DNA of 23,368 bases from an uncultured Prevotella sp. (GCA_900550635.1 URSZ01000021.1:1-23368), one strand, 5' to 3'; numbered from the stretch's first letter, positions 1-8,026 are shown. Notes: a model not told the origin generated them from the sequence alone. Program-made: numbers and translations.

Positions 1-922
1 ACTCCTTGATGGTACGGGCAATGTGTTCCTTCAAGGCAGTCTGGTGTGTGCCGCCTTGGGTGGTGTGTTGCCCGTTGACAAAGGAGTAGTACTCTTCGCC
101 GTATTGGTTGGTGTGTGTGAAGGCAATCTCGATGTCCTCTCCTTTCAGGTGGATGATGTCGTAAAGGCCTTCGCTGGTCATGTTGTCTTTCAGCAAGTCC
201 TCCAGCCCGTGGCGGGAAACGATGCGCTGGCCGTTGTAAATGAAGGTGAGGCCCGTATTCAGGTAGGTGTAGTTGCGCAGCAGGGTTTCTACGAACTGGT
301 TCTGGAAGGAATAGTTCAGGAAGAGTGTGGCGTCAGGTTCGAAGAAGATATAGGTTCCGCTTTCTTCTGTCGAGTCTTCGGTCACATCACTCAACAGCGT
401 TCCTTTTTCAAAGATGGCGATACGTACCTTGCCGTCGCGGTAGCTGCGTACTTCGAAGCGGCTGCTCAGCGCATTGACTGCCTTGATACCTACGCCGTTC
501 AGTCCGACACTTTTCTTGAAAGCCTTCGAGTCATATTTACCCCCGGTATTCAGTTTGCTGACCGCCTCTACCAGTTTGCCTTGCGGAATGCCTCGTCCGT
601 AGTCGCGTACGCTTACGCGGAGGTTTTCTTCTATGTTGACTTCGATACGTTTGCCGGCACCCATCTTGAATTCATCGATACTGTTGTCCATTACCTCTTT
701 CAGCAATACATAGATACCGTCATCATTTTGCGAACCGTCGCCAAGACGGCCTATGTACATGCCCGAACGGACACGGATATGCTCCATGTCGTCCAAATGG
801 CGAATGTTATCTTCATTGTATTCAACGTCACTACTGCCGGTATTTGTACCGGTTGTCTTTTCCTCATAACCGGCAGAACCTTCCAACGGCAACATCATAT
901 TATTATCTTCCATAGAAAACAT
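1..922 (-). CDS. parE: DNA topoisomerase IV subunit B, N-terminal part (cut by window edge)
   Basis: The frame is open from the ATG at 922 to the window edge (307 complete codons, no stop), so only the N-terminal half is present. It encodes the GHKL ATPase half of a type IIA topoisomerase B subunit, which with ParC decatenates daughter chromosomes using ATP. Visible motifs are a GMYIGR segment after a short N-terminal tail, DNSIDEF (Asn/Asp of the Bergerat fold), DYGRGIP and the glycine-rich ATP-lid stretch GLNGVGIKAVNAL. The segment HLDDMEHIRVRSGMYIGRLG looks like the Bacteroidales ParE paralogue rather than GyrB, which normally reads more like LEAVRKRPSMYIGD; that distinction is from family knowledge. 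Start 922 was chosen because a -7 element lies 27 bases upstream; ATGs at 913 and 904 are alternatives. Confidence 0.9.
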   Translation of the reverse strand, partial: MFSMEDNNMMLPLEGSAGYEEKTTGTNTGSSDVEYNEDNIRHLDDMEHIRVRSGMYIGRLGDGSQNDDGIYVLLKEVMDNSIDEFKMGAGKRIEVNIEENLRVSVRDYGRGIPQGKLVEAVSKLNTGGKYDSKAFKKSVGLNGVGIKAVNALSSRFEVRSYRDGKVRIAIFEKGTLLSDVTEDSTEESGTYIFFEPDATLFLNYSFQNQFVETLLRNYTYLNTGLTFIYNGQRIVSRHGLEDLLKDNMTSEGLYDIIHLKGEDIEIAFTHTNQYGEEYYSFVNGQHTTQGGTHQTALKEHIARTIKE

Positions 923-948
923 CTTGTATTGTAAGCACTGATATTTCG

Positions 949-956
949 CAAAGTTA
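949..956 (-). promoter_or_regulatory. -7 promoter element of parE
   Basis: On the minus strand this reads TAACTTTG, a match to the Bacteroidetes -7 consensus TAnnTTTG, 27 bases before the chosen ATG. No TTG is seen at the -33 spacing. Confidence 0.5.
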
Positions 957-1080
957 ATAAGAAAATCAATATAAAACACCCTATGTAAACAAATATATGC
1001 CCTGAAACTTTTTTCAGTTTACCGGATGTTTAATAGGAAAAAGCACGGTTGAAAAGGTTGTTAGGCTATAGGAAAAACCT

Positions 1081-1166
1081 CGTTTTCCAACTGCGGGCTC
1101 CACGGTTGCCAATTGCGGGCTCTTCATCCCGCATATGCAAACCGGACAGCCCGCAGTTGAAAAACG
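1081..1166. repeat. Compound inverted repeat (REP-like or terminator)
   Basis: The outer arms 1081-1099 and 1148-1166 are complementary at 18 of 19 positions (CGTTTTCCAACTGCGGGCT against its inverse). Between them a second copy of the core, CAATTGCGGGCT, lies in the same orientation as the left arm, and an inner hairpin GCGGG...CCCGC can form. The 12-base word CAAYTGCGGGCT therefore occurs twice direct and once inverted within 86 bases. It lies between the 5' end of parE and the 3' end of the GNAT gene, so it could terminate GNAT transcription or be a dispersed palindromic element. Confidence 0.65.
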
Positions 1167-1271
1167 AAGAAAAGGTATAGGCAAAAGCAAGTTATCCTTG
1201 ATAGATTGGTATATTTATAATGGGGAAAACGGATGTTTATCAATGGGGAAATGGTGTGTAAGACCATTATA

Positions 1272-1333
1272 TTTGCCGGCACAATTGCAAACTCTTAGAC
1301 GGAAAGGGAGGTAAGGTGATGTGTGCCGGCAAA
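1272..1333. repeat. 12-bp perfect inverted repeat downstream of the GNAT gene
   Basis: TTTGCCGGCACA (1272-1283) and its exact inverse TGTGCCGGCAAA (1322-1333) are separated by 38 bases. The right arm is 37 bases past the GNAT stop codon on that gene's strand. No poly-U run follows, so a classical terminator is uncertain. Confidence 0.5.
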
Positions 1334-1369
1334 ATGCGGGTCTTTTGTATGCTGATGAACTACGTGTTT

Positions 1370-2503
1370 TTAGATTGCCTTGGTAAATGCTCTTCTACGC
1401 TTATGCTGTTCGGTCTTGAAATATTCCCATTGTGCCTGTACCTTGCCGTTTTGTTCCAATTCGGGGTTGCTTTCGGCAAAGACAAACCCCAGTTTCTGAT
1501 AAACGGGGATTAGGTCGGAGAATAGCAAGGCGTTTACGCCCTTGTTCTGATATTCGGGTTTCACGGCTACCAGCAACAGATCCAGCATCTTGGCACGGCG
1601 TTTCATAAACAAGGCTTTCAGCAGGTGATACCAACCGAAAGGCAGCAAACGGCCGTGAGATTTTTGCAAAGCCTCTGACAAGGAAGGCATGGAGATGCCT
1701 ACGGCTACCAGTTTGTCTTCGGCATCTGTAACCAGCGTCACCATGCGCAGGTCCAGAATGGGCAGATACATCTTTACGTATTGGTTAATCTGGCGCTGTG
1801 ACAGGGCAGAGTAACCGTACAACGGGCTGTATGCTTCGTTCATCAGCTCGAAAATGGCTTGTCCGTAGTCGCGGGCAATCTTCTTGGCAGATGAATATTT
1901 CTTGATTTTGAGATTGTATTTACGTTGGATTAGATCCGAAATACGCTTATGCTTGTCGGGTATGGCATCCGGGATATAAATCTTGTATTCTACCCAGTCG
2001 GCATCTTTCTCAAAGCCCATGCGTTCCATGTGTTGCGGGTAGTAAGGGTAGTTATAGGTGGTTGCCATTGTGCTAAGCTGGTCGTAGCCTTCGATAAGCA
2101 TACCTTCCGCATCGAAATCGGTGAAGCCTAACGGGCCTTGTATATGGGTCATGCCCCGTTCCTTGCCCCATTCTTCAACGGTATGTATAAGGGCCTCCGA
2201 TACTTCGGGGTCGTCGATAAAGTCAATCCAGCCGAAGCGCACCTCTTTCTTGTTCCAGGTTTGGTTGGCTTTATGGTTGATGATGGCGGCTACGCGTCCT
2301 ACGATTTTATCATCCTTGTAAGCAAGAAAGTAATCGGCTTCACAAAATTCGAAAGCGGCATTTTTCTTCTTGTTGAAGGTATTGAGCATGTCATCGTAAA
2401 GATCGGGCACCGAATACGGATTGTTTTTGTATAGTTTGTAGTTGAAGCGGATAAACTGCTTCAATTCCTTTTTCGTAGAGACCTTTTTAATTGTAATTGC
2501 CAT
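1370..2503 (-). CDS. GNAT-fold N-acetyltransferase-like protein (377 aa)
   Basis: This is probably a two-part acyl-CoA N-acyltransferase (GNAT) fold protein of unknown substrate, of the kind widespread in Bacteroides. The C-terminal part (about residues 308-327) contains LLLVAVKPEYQNKGVNALLF, which resembles GNAT motif A (V-x-P-x-[YF]-[RQ]-x-x-G) where acetyl-CoA pyrophosphate binds. The N-terminal half has an aromatic and acidic stretch (about 120-155, IQGPLGFTDFDAEGML) with no obvious catalytic signature. No signal peptide or membrane segment is seen, so it should be cytoplasmic. It lies 57 bases downstream of the antiporter gene on the same strand but has its own -7 motif, so it is not necessarily cotranscribed. 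The GNAT assignment is fairly secure; the substrate is unknown. Confidence 0.82.
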   Translation of the reverse strand: MAITIKKVSTKKELKQFIRFNYKLYKNNPYSVPDLYDDMLNTFNKKKNAAFEFCEADYFLAYKDDKIVGRVAAIINHKANQTWNKKEVRFGWIDFIDDPEVSEALIHTVEEWGKERGMTHIQGPLGFTDFDAEGMLIEGYDQLSTMATTYNYPYYPQHMERMGFEKDADWVEYKIYIPDAIPDKHKRISDLIQRKYNLKIKKYSSAKKIARDYGQAIFELMNEAYSPLYGYSALSQRQINQYVKMYLPILDLRMVTLVTDAEDKLVAVGISMPSLSEALQKSHGRLLPFGWYHLLKALFMKRRAKMLDLLLVAVKPEYQNKGVNALLFSDLIPVYQKLGFVFAESNPELEQNGKVQAQWEYFKTEQHKRRRAFTKAI

Positions 2504-2526
2504 AGTTGTATGTTGTTATGAGCCGG

Positions 2527-2534
2527 CAAAGATA
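2527..2534 (-). promoter_or_regulatory. -7 promoter element of the GNAT gene
   Basis: The minus strand reads TATCTTTG (TAnnTTTG), 24 bases before the ATG at 2503 and between the antiporter stop and the GNAT start. No -33 element is evident. Confidence 0.45.
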
Positions 2535-2560
2535 CATGAAAATCTTTAAAAACGGGTGTC

Positions 2561-3523
2561 TTACAGGTTATAAATGAGGAATGTCGTATATGCAACGTAG
2601 CAAAGCACCATGATGCTTCCCTCAATGCGGGTGATGGTACGTTTGGCAAAGAACAGCCCGAAGAACCAAAGCAGAATGCCGGAACCTGCCAGTACCCACA
2701 AGTCCAGGTTAGTGATTCCAGTCAGGTGTAACGGAGTGATGGATGCACTGCATCCCAGTACAAAGAACACGTTGAACAGATTGCTGCCTACTACGTTGCC
2801 AATGGCTATCTCCGGATTTTTCTTCAAGGCGGCTACAATGGATGTGGCAAGTTCGGGCAGGGATGTTCCGCCGGCCACCAGCGTCAGTCCGATAACAGAT
2901 TCGCTTACTCCCAGGCTGCGTGCAATGCCGCTTGCACCGTCAACAAAGAAACTGCCGCCGGCAATAAGCGCTCCAAGCCCGCCCAGAATGTAGAGGACAG
3001 ACTTCCAAAGTGGCAGTTGTCTGATAGTTTCCTCACTGCCGGCTGTTTCTTCGGGACTGTGTGAGGCGATGGCAAAAGTATAACTCAGGAAGATAGCGAA
3101 GAAGCAGAGCAAAAGCAAGCCGTCTGTGATACTGAGAGTATTAGCCTTGTCTCCGTTCAGGAATATGTCGTTGGCACAGACCAGTAAAGCAATGGAAGAC
3201 AGGATGCACAGAGGTATTTCCTTTTGCAATGTGTTCCGGGTTACGGCAATTGGGGCGAACAGTGCGGTGCAGCCCACAATCATCAGTGTGTTGAAGATAT
3301 TGCTGCCCACCACGTTGCCGATGGCAATATCGGCGCTTCCTTTCAGGGCGGAAGATACGCTGACCGTCAACTCCGGAGCTGATGTTCCGAAAGCAACGAT
3401 TGTCAGTCCGATAACGATATTGGGTATGCGGAAGCGTTTGGCAACGGATGCTGCTCCGTCTGTCAGTCCGTTTGCACCTAACAGGATGAGGAGAAGTCCT
3501 CCTATAAGTAATAGAATGTTCAT
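2561..3523 (-). CDS. K+-dependent or -independent Na+/Ca2+ antiporter, CaCA family (YrbG-like)
   Basis: This is an inner-membrane cation/Ca2+ exchanger of 320 aa, the usual size for prokaryotic YrbG/NCX-type proteins. Two inverted-topology halves are clear. Half one has the alpha-1 repeat with GTSAPE (residues 46-51) and GNVVGSN (69-75). Half two has GGTSLPE (218-224) and GNVVGSN (242-248). In known members the acidic residues in GTSAPE and GTSLPE bind the ion. About ten hydrophobic segments flank a polar loop at about 155-172 (HSPEETAGSEET). It exchanges Ca2+ against Na+, probably for Ca2+ export. The start at 3523 fits the first hydrophobic segment beginning at residue 3 and the -7 motif 20 bases upstream. 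The GNAT gene follows after 57 bases. Confidence 0.93.
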   Translation of the reverse strand: MNILLLIGGLLLILLGANGLTDGAASVAKRFRIPNIVIGLTIVAFGTSAPELTVSVSSALKGSADIAIGNVVGSNIFNTLMIVGCTALFAPIAVTRNTLQKEIPLCILSSIALLVCANDIFLNGDKANTLSITDGLLLLCFFAIFLSYTFAIASHSPEETAGSEETIRQLPLWKSVLYILGGLGALIAGGSFFVDGASGIARSLGVSESVIGLTLVAGGTSLPELATSIVAALKKNPEIAIGNVVGSNLFNVFFVLGCSASITPLHLTGITNLDLWVLAGSGILLWFFGLFFAKRTITRIEGSIMVLCYVAYTTFLIYNL

Positions 3524-3543
3524 GAAATATATTATTTTGCGCG

Positions 3544-3551
3544 CAAAGATA
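3544..3551 (-). promoter_or_regulatory. -7 promoter element of the antiporter gene
   Basis: The minus strand reads TATCTTTG, a TAnnTTTG match, 20 bases ahead of the ATG at 3523. Confidence 0.45.
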
Positions 3552-3722
3552 ATGCAAAATTCTGATTAAACGAGCCAAGAGGAAGTCCGTTTGCGCTTGT
3601 AAATGCGGAGAATTGTTCTGAAACCGGGGTGGAAATTATATCTCCACATTATATGGCTACGCGTGACGGAAATGTAAGTACGGCTCCGAAGGATGGTGCT
3701 ACGGAAAAAGAAATAATTGAAA

Positions 3723-3767
3723 GAAGTCGTATCGGAATGATGGTTTGGTTCTTTCCGATACAACTTC
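3723..3767 (-). terminator. Rho-independent terminator of the phosphatase gene
   Basis: The arms GAAGTCGTATCGGAA (3723-3737) and TTCCGATACAACTTC (3753-3767) pair at 14 of 15 positions around a 15-base loop. On the minus strand the stem is followed by a T-rich tract (TTTCAATTATTTCTTTTT). It lies 38 bases past the phosphatase stop codon. Confidence 0.75.
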
Positions 3768-3804
3768 GTATAATCAGGATTTTCCTATTGACTTAAAAAA
3801 CGGG

Positions 3805-4749
3805 TTATTTGCTGCGTGTAACAGTGTGCAGTACATTACCTTGTTTGTCAATCATGCGCAGTTCCAGTGTTTTTTTATCGGCAGATACTATGGAAAAGCC
3901 CGGTTCGGGACTGCAAAAAACGGTACCTTCAATAGGGTTGACTTTGCGGCTGAGCGAACCTGAGGTGTTGGTGATATAATCTATATTACTGCCCGGTACG
4001 CGCACATGCTGGAAGTTATGGATATGTCCGCAGATATACATGTCTACGTTGTGCCTGCGGAGTATAGGGTCGAGCCGCGACTGCATATCCCGGCGTTCGC
4101 TTCCGTCTTTCGGTGTTTCGGCATAAATGGGGTGGTGTCCGGCCACGATTACCCAGTCTTCTTTAGCGGCGGTCAGGACAGAATCAATCCATGCGAGTTG
4201 TTGTTTGTAATCTTGTTGGCAAGCATCGGGATAAGTCTCTTTCTCATTACGGTATTTGTCTATCATCGGAGCGGTATCTACCCAAACTACCCGGATAGTC
4301 ATGCCTTTGTCTTCAAAAACTTTGGTATAGTAACGTGCGGGCATTGTCCAGCGGCGGCTGATATTCGAATAATCCAGTACGGCTTGCGTGTTGCCGCGGT
4401 ATTCGTGATTGCCGCACACGGGAAACCAGTCAATCATGAGCTCAGGGTGACTGTAAATAAGTTCATAATTAGTCATCCACAAAGGGTCTTGCGTTGACTG
4501 CACGCCTTCGAAGTGGTGTACATCGCCGATAGCTATCACACATTCGGGGCCTACCTCTTCGGCCATAACTCCCATTAGTTCTGCTATAGGCTTTTGGTCG
4601 TAATAACCGTTACGTCCAAGGTCATTGGCTATATAAAAATTGCACTTGTCGTCGTAAACACTATAATCTATACTGTCTTGCGCCGTACACAATACTGCAA
4701 AAAGAAGCAAGGCAGGCAGAAGCATAAGTCTTTTAATTTCCATATTCAT
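3805..4749 (-). CDS. Exported metallophosphoesterase of the purple acid phosphatase / TRAP type
   Basis: A secreted phosphatase, 314 aa from the chosen start. A signal peptide (residues 1-24, cleavage near CTA-QD) is followed by a calcineurin-like domain with the five metal-binding blocks in order: DLG (43-45), GDVHH (75-79), GNHE (113-116), VAGHH (202-206) and GHIHN (241-245). The segments around GNHEYRGNTQAVLDYSNISRRW and VAGHHPI closely resemble mammalian TRAP (ACP5), so it should hydrolyse phosphomonoesters in the periplasm. The tyrosine ligand of purple acid phosphatases (GDxxY) is His here (GDVHH), so a purple Fe(III)-tyrosinate centre is not expected. An in-frame ATG at 4791 is possible but lies upstream of the -7 motif at 4780-4787, so 4749 (or 4743) is preferred. 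It lies downstream of a TonB-dependent receptor. Confidence 0.9.
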   Translation of the reverse strand: MNMEIKRLMLLPALLLFAVLCTAQDSIDYSVYDDKCNFYIANDLGRNGYYDQKPIAELMGVMAEEVGPECVIAIGDVHHFEGVQSTQDPLWMTNYELIYSHPELMIDWFPVCGNHEYRGNTQAVLDYSNISRRWTMPARYYTKVFEDKGMTIRVVWVDTAPMIDKYRNEKETYPDACQQDYKQQLAWIDSVLTAAKEDWVIVAGHHPIYAETPKDGSERRDMQSRLDPILRRHNVDMYICGHIHNFQHVRVPGSNIDYITNTSGSLSRKVNPIEGTVFCSPEPGFSIVSADKKTLELRMIDKQGNVLHTVTRSK

Positions 4750-4779
4750 TATTATTGTTTTGTACATTGGTTTTATATG

Positions 4780-4787
4780 CAAAGGTA
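4780..4787 (-). promoter_or_regulatory. -7 promoter element of the phosphatase gene
   Basis: The minus strand reads TACCTTTG (TAnnTTTG), 31 bases before the preferred ATG at 4749. It lies after the receptor's terminator and suggests that the phosphatase can be transcribed independently. Confidence 0.5.
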
Positions 4788-4818
4788 TCAAAATACGGGA
4801 TTTCTCTGAAAGAAAGTA

Positions 4819-4854
4819 TGAAGCCTCACCGTTTGTATAACAAGCGAGGCTTCA
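4819..4854 (-). terminator. Terminator or attenuator between the receptor and phosphatase genes
   Basis: TGAAGCCTC (4819-4827) and GAGGCTTCA (4846-4854) form a perfect 9-bp stem with an 18-base loop, 8 bases after the receptor stop codon. The minus strand continues TACTTTCTTTC, a moderately T-rich tail. Some readthrough into the phosphatase is possible. Confidence 0.7.
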
Positions 4855-4862
4855 CGATTTAA

Positions 4863-7691
4863 CTAAAAGCTCACTTTTATTCCGGCATTAAAGCGCGCAC
4901 CGTAGTACTCCACTTGTGCAGTGCGGTCTTTCGTGCCTTGGTAATAGCGCAACGGCTGATTCAAAAGGTTCGTCACATCTGCATATATGGTAGTCTTGAA
5001 ACGTTTGCCGAATGTGTACGAAGCGTTCAAATCCAAATAGTTCACTTTATCATAATAACGGTCCAATTGAGCAACCTCGCCCATTTCATCCACAAAAGCA
5101 GAAGCAAAGTTGTAGGAAAGACGGAGATTAAAACCCCACTTCTCGAAAAAGAGAGAAGCGTTTGCGGTATGCTCGGGAGAGCCAATCATATCGACATCCT
5201 CGCCATCCTCCAGAACGCGGTGTTCAAAATGATGATTCTTGGTCTTGTTTGCCGTATAAGTATAGTTTCCGTAAAAACCGAGGCACTTGAGAGCCGGAGT
5301 TATGAAACCAAAATCACGCTGGTAAGCAACTTCTACGCCAAATAGGTCTGCGTCGTAAGCATTTATGGGCTTTGAAATTTCGTAATCATACGTACCGGTA
5401 ATTGGTAACTGCGAGTCCATTCCTTTCCATACTTCATCAACTATTACGTTGTTTATACTTTTGTAGAACAAGCCGACGCTTACCAAACCAACTGACTTAA
5501 AGTAATATTCTGCACTCAAATCAAAGTTATACGACGTGGTGGGCTTCAAGTTTGGGTTTCCGATGGTTGCTTCCTCGTCTGCGCGGTTATAGTTAACACT
5601 TGGTATCAATGCAGAGTACTTGGGACGTGAAAGCGTTTCTGTAAATGAAGCACGCAATTTAAGGTCGTCGTTCACATCGTACTTTAACAACACGCTCGGA
5701 AGCCAGTTCGTATAACTGTTTTTGCGATTGCCGGTTGATTCCAAACTTTCATTCTCGTCCTCATCTACAACCCAGTTCAAACCACGGTAGTTCAACGCTG
5801 TGTGCTCCATGCGCAGACCGAGCATAAGGTCCAACTTTTGTCCAAGCTTTTGGTCGAAGCGCAAGTAAGCACTGGTAATTTCTTCTTTTGCGTGATAATT
5901 GCCCGACATTTCTTCATAGTCGGGTTCTCCTTGCATTGAATTGAAATTAATGCTGCCGAGATATTTCTTGCTTACGAAATGCGTTCCTTCGGGATAGTTG
6001 TCGCCAACCATAAACCCTTTGCGAATTTGCGACGAACCGTGTTCGCGCCAAGCACCTCCGTCGTTAAAGATGGGATTGTCGTTTACATCTTCGCCGTCGT
6101 ACTTATACATGGTTGTTTCCCTGTCTTTTTCTTTGTTTGTATACTTACCGCCAAAACGCAATGTGTTTCCGTAAAGTCCTTTCATCAGAGGCAACTCAAA
6201 ATTAAGGCGGAACTTCCATTCATTTTCATAAATACTTTGATTGCTGTTTGTAAGCTCGTCCAATTCCCAACCTTCATTATCCAATCCAGGAATAGCAATA
6301 GTAGAATAAGGTGCACGACCACCAATACCACGGAAAGTATTAATAAGGTTTTCACCTGTATTGTTGTCCATTTTCAAACCGAAATAACGTTCGTTTGGCC
6401 GGTCCTCGCTGGCACGTGAGAAAGAAGCAGCCCAGTCCATAAGCAAACGGCCGCCGAGATTGTGTTCGCCGTCTAAAGTAAAGTCCATTGTTTGCTGGCG
6501 TTCCAAACGCGCATTCCTTGTATCGTCAGCTCCGCCTTTGGTTTGCAATTCTATGGATTGTTCTGAAGGATCACTCTCATCCAAATCCTTATAAACCACG
6601 CGGTATCTGTTTTCCCAGTCATTGCGACGGTTATAAATACCTTTAAACGATATTTTATGGTCGGGGTTGAACTCATAATCCAAAGCCAAAGAATAGCTCT
6701 GGCGTTCGCGGGTTACGTAATACTGTCGCACTTGTGCTTCTTTCATTACAACACTTCCGTCATCGACATCATATTCAAACTCTGCATTGTCAGAGCCGCC
6801 GGGTGCATTTTGGTATGAGCCGGAAAACATCAGCCCGAGTTTGTCATTGAAGAAGCGGTCGCCGTATGTCAACCCTAAATTGAGTTGCGCCTTTTTGCTA
6901 ACGGCATTATACCCGCTTCCGGCCGTTGCATTGAACATACGTTTGTTAGGCGTGTTTTTCGTAACGAGATTTATGCTTCCGCCTATCGCGTCAGCGTCCA
7001 TGTCGGCCGTCACAACCTTGTTCACCTCTATTGTCTGCACCATATCAGCCGGAATAAGGTCGAGCTGCACGTTACGCGTGTCGCCTTCTGCCGACGGAAT
7101 ACGGTTTCCGTTGATTGTAACCGAACTGAGGTCGGCACTCGTTCCGCGTACCTGCCCAAAACGGGCTTCTCCCTGGTCGTACTGCACATTTATTCCTGAT
7201 ATGCGCTTCAGTGCGTCGCCTATATTCGAATCGGGAAACTTTCCAACCTGGTCGGCAGACACTACGTTCACGATTCCCATTGCATTCTTTTGTGAAGACA
7301 AAGCGCGGCGTTGTCCGTTGAATGCACCGCCTACCACTACTTCGCGCAATTTTACGCCGTCGTTCAGCATTACATCGCTTTCTACCGTTTTACCTTCAGG
7401 AACCGTTATTGTCATTTCTACCGGTGAATAGCCTACATACGACACTTTAACCTTATACGTACCCGGTGCTATATTCGTGAGTGTATAAAAGCCATTAATA
7501 TCACTCACCACTCCTGTGTGCAGCGAATCTATATAGATTGTAGCTCCGGGAAGTGTCTGGTTGGAAGTATCCAATATACGGCCTTTGATTGTACCGTGTT
7601 TTAATTCGTTAACGTTTACATTTGCCAATACTTGCAGTCCTGCCGATAAAAGAATAAGCAGCGACAAAAGCACTTTTTCAATTTGTTTCAT
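4863..7691 (-). CDS. TonB-dependent outer-membrane receptor (942 aa)
   Basis: A TonB-dependent outer-membrane transporter. After a signal peptide (residues 1-23, ending near VLA-NV) comes a carboxypeptidase-regulatory-like beta-sandwich (about 32-115: GTIKGRILD, LPGATIYI, DINGFYTL, GTYKVKVSYVGY). A plug domain (about 140-245) contains SNIGDALKRISGI, VRGTSADLSSVTINGNRIP and ADAIGGSINLVTK. A 22-strand-type barrel runs to the C terminus, which ends in phenylalanine as barrel proteins usually do. The plug resembles the Xanthomonas/Caulobacter-type receptor family (TIGR01782) rather than SusC, and no SusD gene lies next to it. An exported phosphatase follows after 113 bases, which suggests a phosphorylated ligand or its product; that is inference. 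A -7 motif lies 28 bases ahead of the ATG. Confidence 0.93.
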   Translation of the reverse strand: MKQIEKVLLSLLILLSAGLQVLANVNVNELKHGTIKGRILDTSNQTLPGATIYIDSLHTGVVSDINGFYTLTNIAPGTYKVKVSYVGYSPVEMTITVPEGKTVESDVMLNDGVKLREVVVGGAFNGQRRALSSQKNAMGIVNVVSADQVGKFPDSNIGDALKRISGINVQYDQGEARFGQVRGTSADLSSVTINGNRIPSAEGDTRNVQLDLIPADMVQTIEVNKVVTADMDADAIGGSINLVTKNTPNKRMFNATAGSGYNAVSKKAQLNLGLTYGDRFFNDKLGLMFSGSYQNAPGGSDNAEFEYDVDDGSVVMKEAQVRQYYVTRERQSYSLALDYEFNPDHKISFKGIYNRRNDWENRYRVVYKDLDESDPSEQSIELQTKGGADDTRNARLERQQTMDFTLDGEHNLGGRLLMDWAASFSRASEDRPNERYFGLKMDNNTGENLINTFRGIGGRAPYSTIAIPGLDNEGWELDELTNSNQSIYENEWKFRLNFELPLMKGLYGNTLRFGGKYTNKEKDRETTMYKYDGEDVNDNPIFNDGGAWREHGSSQIRKGFMVGDNYPEGTHFVSKKYLGSINFNSMQGEPDYEEMSGNYHAKEEITSAYLRFDQKLGQKLDLMLGLRMEHTALNYRGLNWVVDEDENESLESTGNRKNSYTNWLPSVLLKYDVNDDLKLRASFTETLSRPKYSALIPSVNYNRADEEATIGNPNLKPTTSYNFDLSAEYYFKSVGLVSVGLFYKSINNVIVDEVWKGMDSQLPITGTYDYEISKPINAYDADLFGVEVAYQRDFGFITPALKCLGFYGNYTYTANKTKNHHFEHRVLEDGEDVDMIGSPEHTANASLFFEKWGFNLRLSYNFASAFVDEMGEVAQLDRYYDKVNYLDLNASYTFGKRFKTTIYADVTNLLNQPLRYYQGTKDRTAQVEYYGARFNAGIKVSF

Positions 7692-7719
7692 ACTTTAAAA
7701 TTTATTTTGAATTTCGCTG

Positions 7720-7727
7720 CAAAAGTA
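7720..7727 (-). promoter_or_regulatory. -7 promoter element of the receptor gene
   Basis: The minus strand reads TACTTTTG (TAnnTTTG), 28 bases ahead of the ATG at 7691. No clear -33 TTG. Confidence 0.5.
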
Positions 7728-7888
7728 TTATGGCTTTGTTACGCTATTTTTACAGAGATTTTAAGATTATGAAACAATTGGATTACAAGAACGTTAAATG
7801 TAAAATCCAATACCAGAGAGCACAAAACAAAGATATACAACTATAAATCAAGCTATTTCACATAAGACACAAACACAACAACAAATCT

Positions 7889-8026
7889 ATGTCACCTATG
7901 AGCCAATATAAAAACGAATGCGCTGCAAATTTCTTTAATGAAAAACGTACACCGGTCTTTCACCAATCGCACAACATCGGAAACGATCTAACCAAGCAAC
8001 CTTTTCCGGTGGAAGTGCCTTTATAA
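7889..8026 (+). CDS. Possible small protein (45 aa), uncertain
   Basis: A short frame from ATG at 7889 to TAA at 8026, beginning MSPMSQYKNECAANFF. The composition is polar with no transmembrane segment. I recognise no family. The only support is that it is the sole plus-strand frame upstream of an orphan plus-strand terminator-like hairpin (8206-8227). No TAnnTTTG element precedes it. It may well be chance. Confidence 0.2.
   Translation: MSPMSQYKNECAANFFNEKRTPVFHQSHNIGNDLTKQPFPVEVPL

Larger units (their letters stand above)
923..1369. other. Intergenic region between parE and the GNAT gene
   Basis: About 447 bases with no convincing gene. It holds the parE promoter, a large inverted repeat at 1081-1166 and a second inverted repeat at 1272-1333. 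The rest is AT-rich and featureless. A short plus-strand frame beginning at 1316 runs into the antisense of the GNAT gene and is not supported. Confidence 0.6.

Noticed and set aside
23..934. Long plus-strand open frame over the first 900 bases
   Set aside because: It is antisense to a clear ParE reading frame with ATPase motifs; the plus-strand translation has no recognisable domain.
1316..1513. 65-aa plus-strand frame at the end of the GNAT gene
   Set aside because: It is mostly antisense to the conserved GNAT C terminus and begins inside an inverted repeat arm.
3566..3763. 65-aa minus-strand frame between antiporter and phosphatase
   Set aside because: It begins within the phosphatase terminator stem and shows no domain or promoter.
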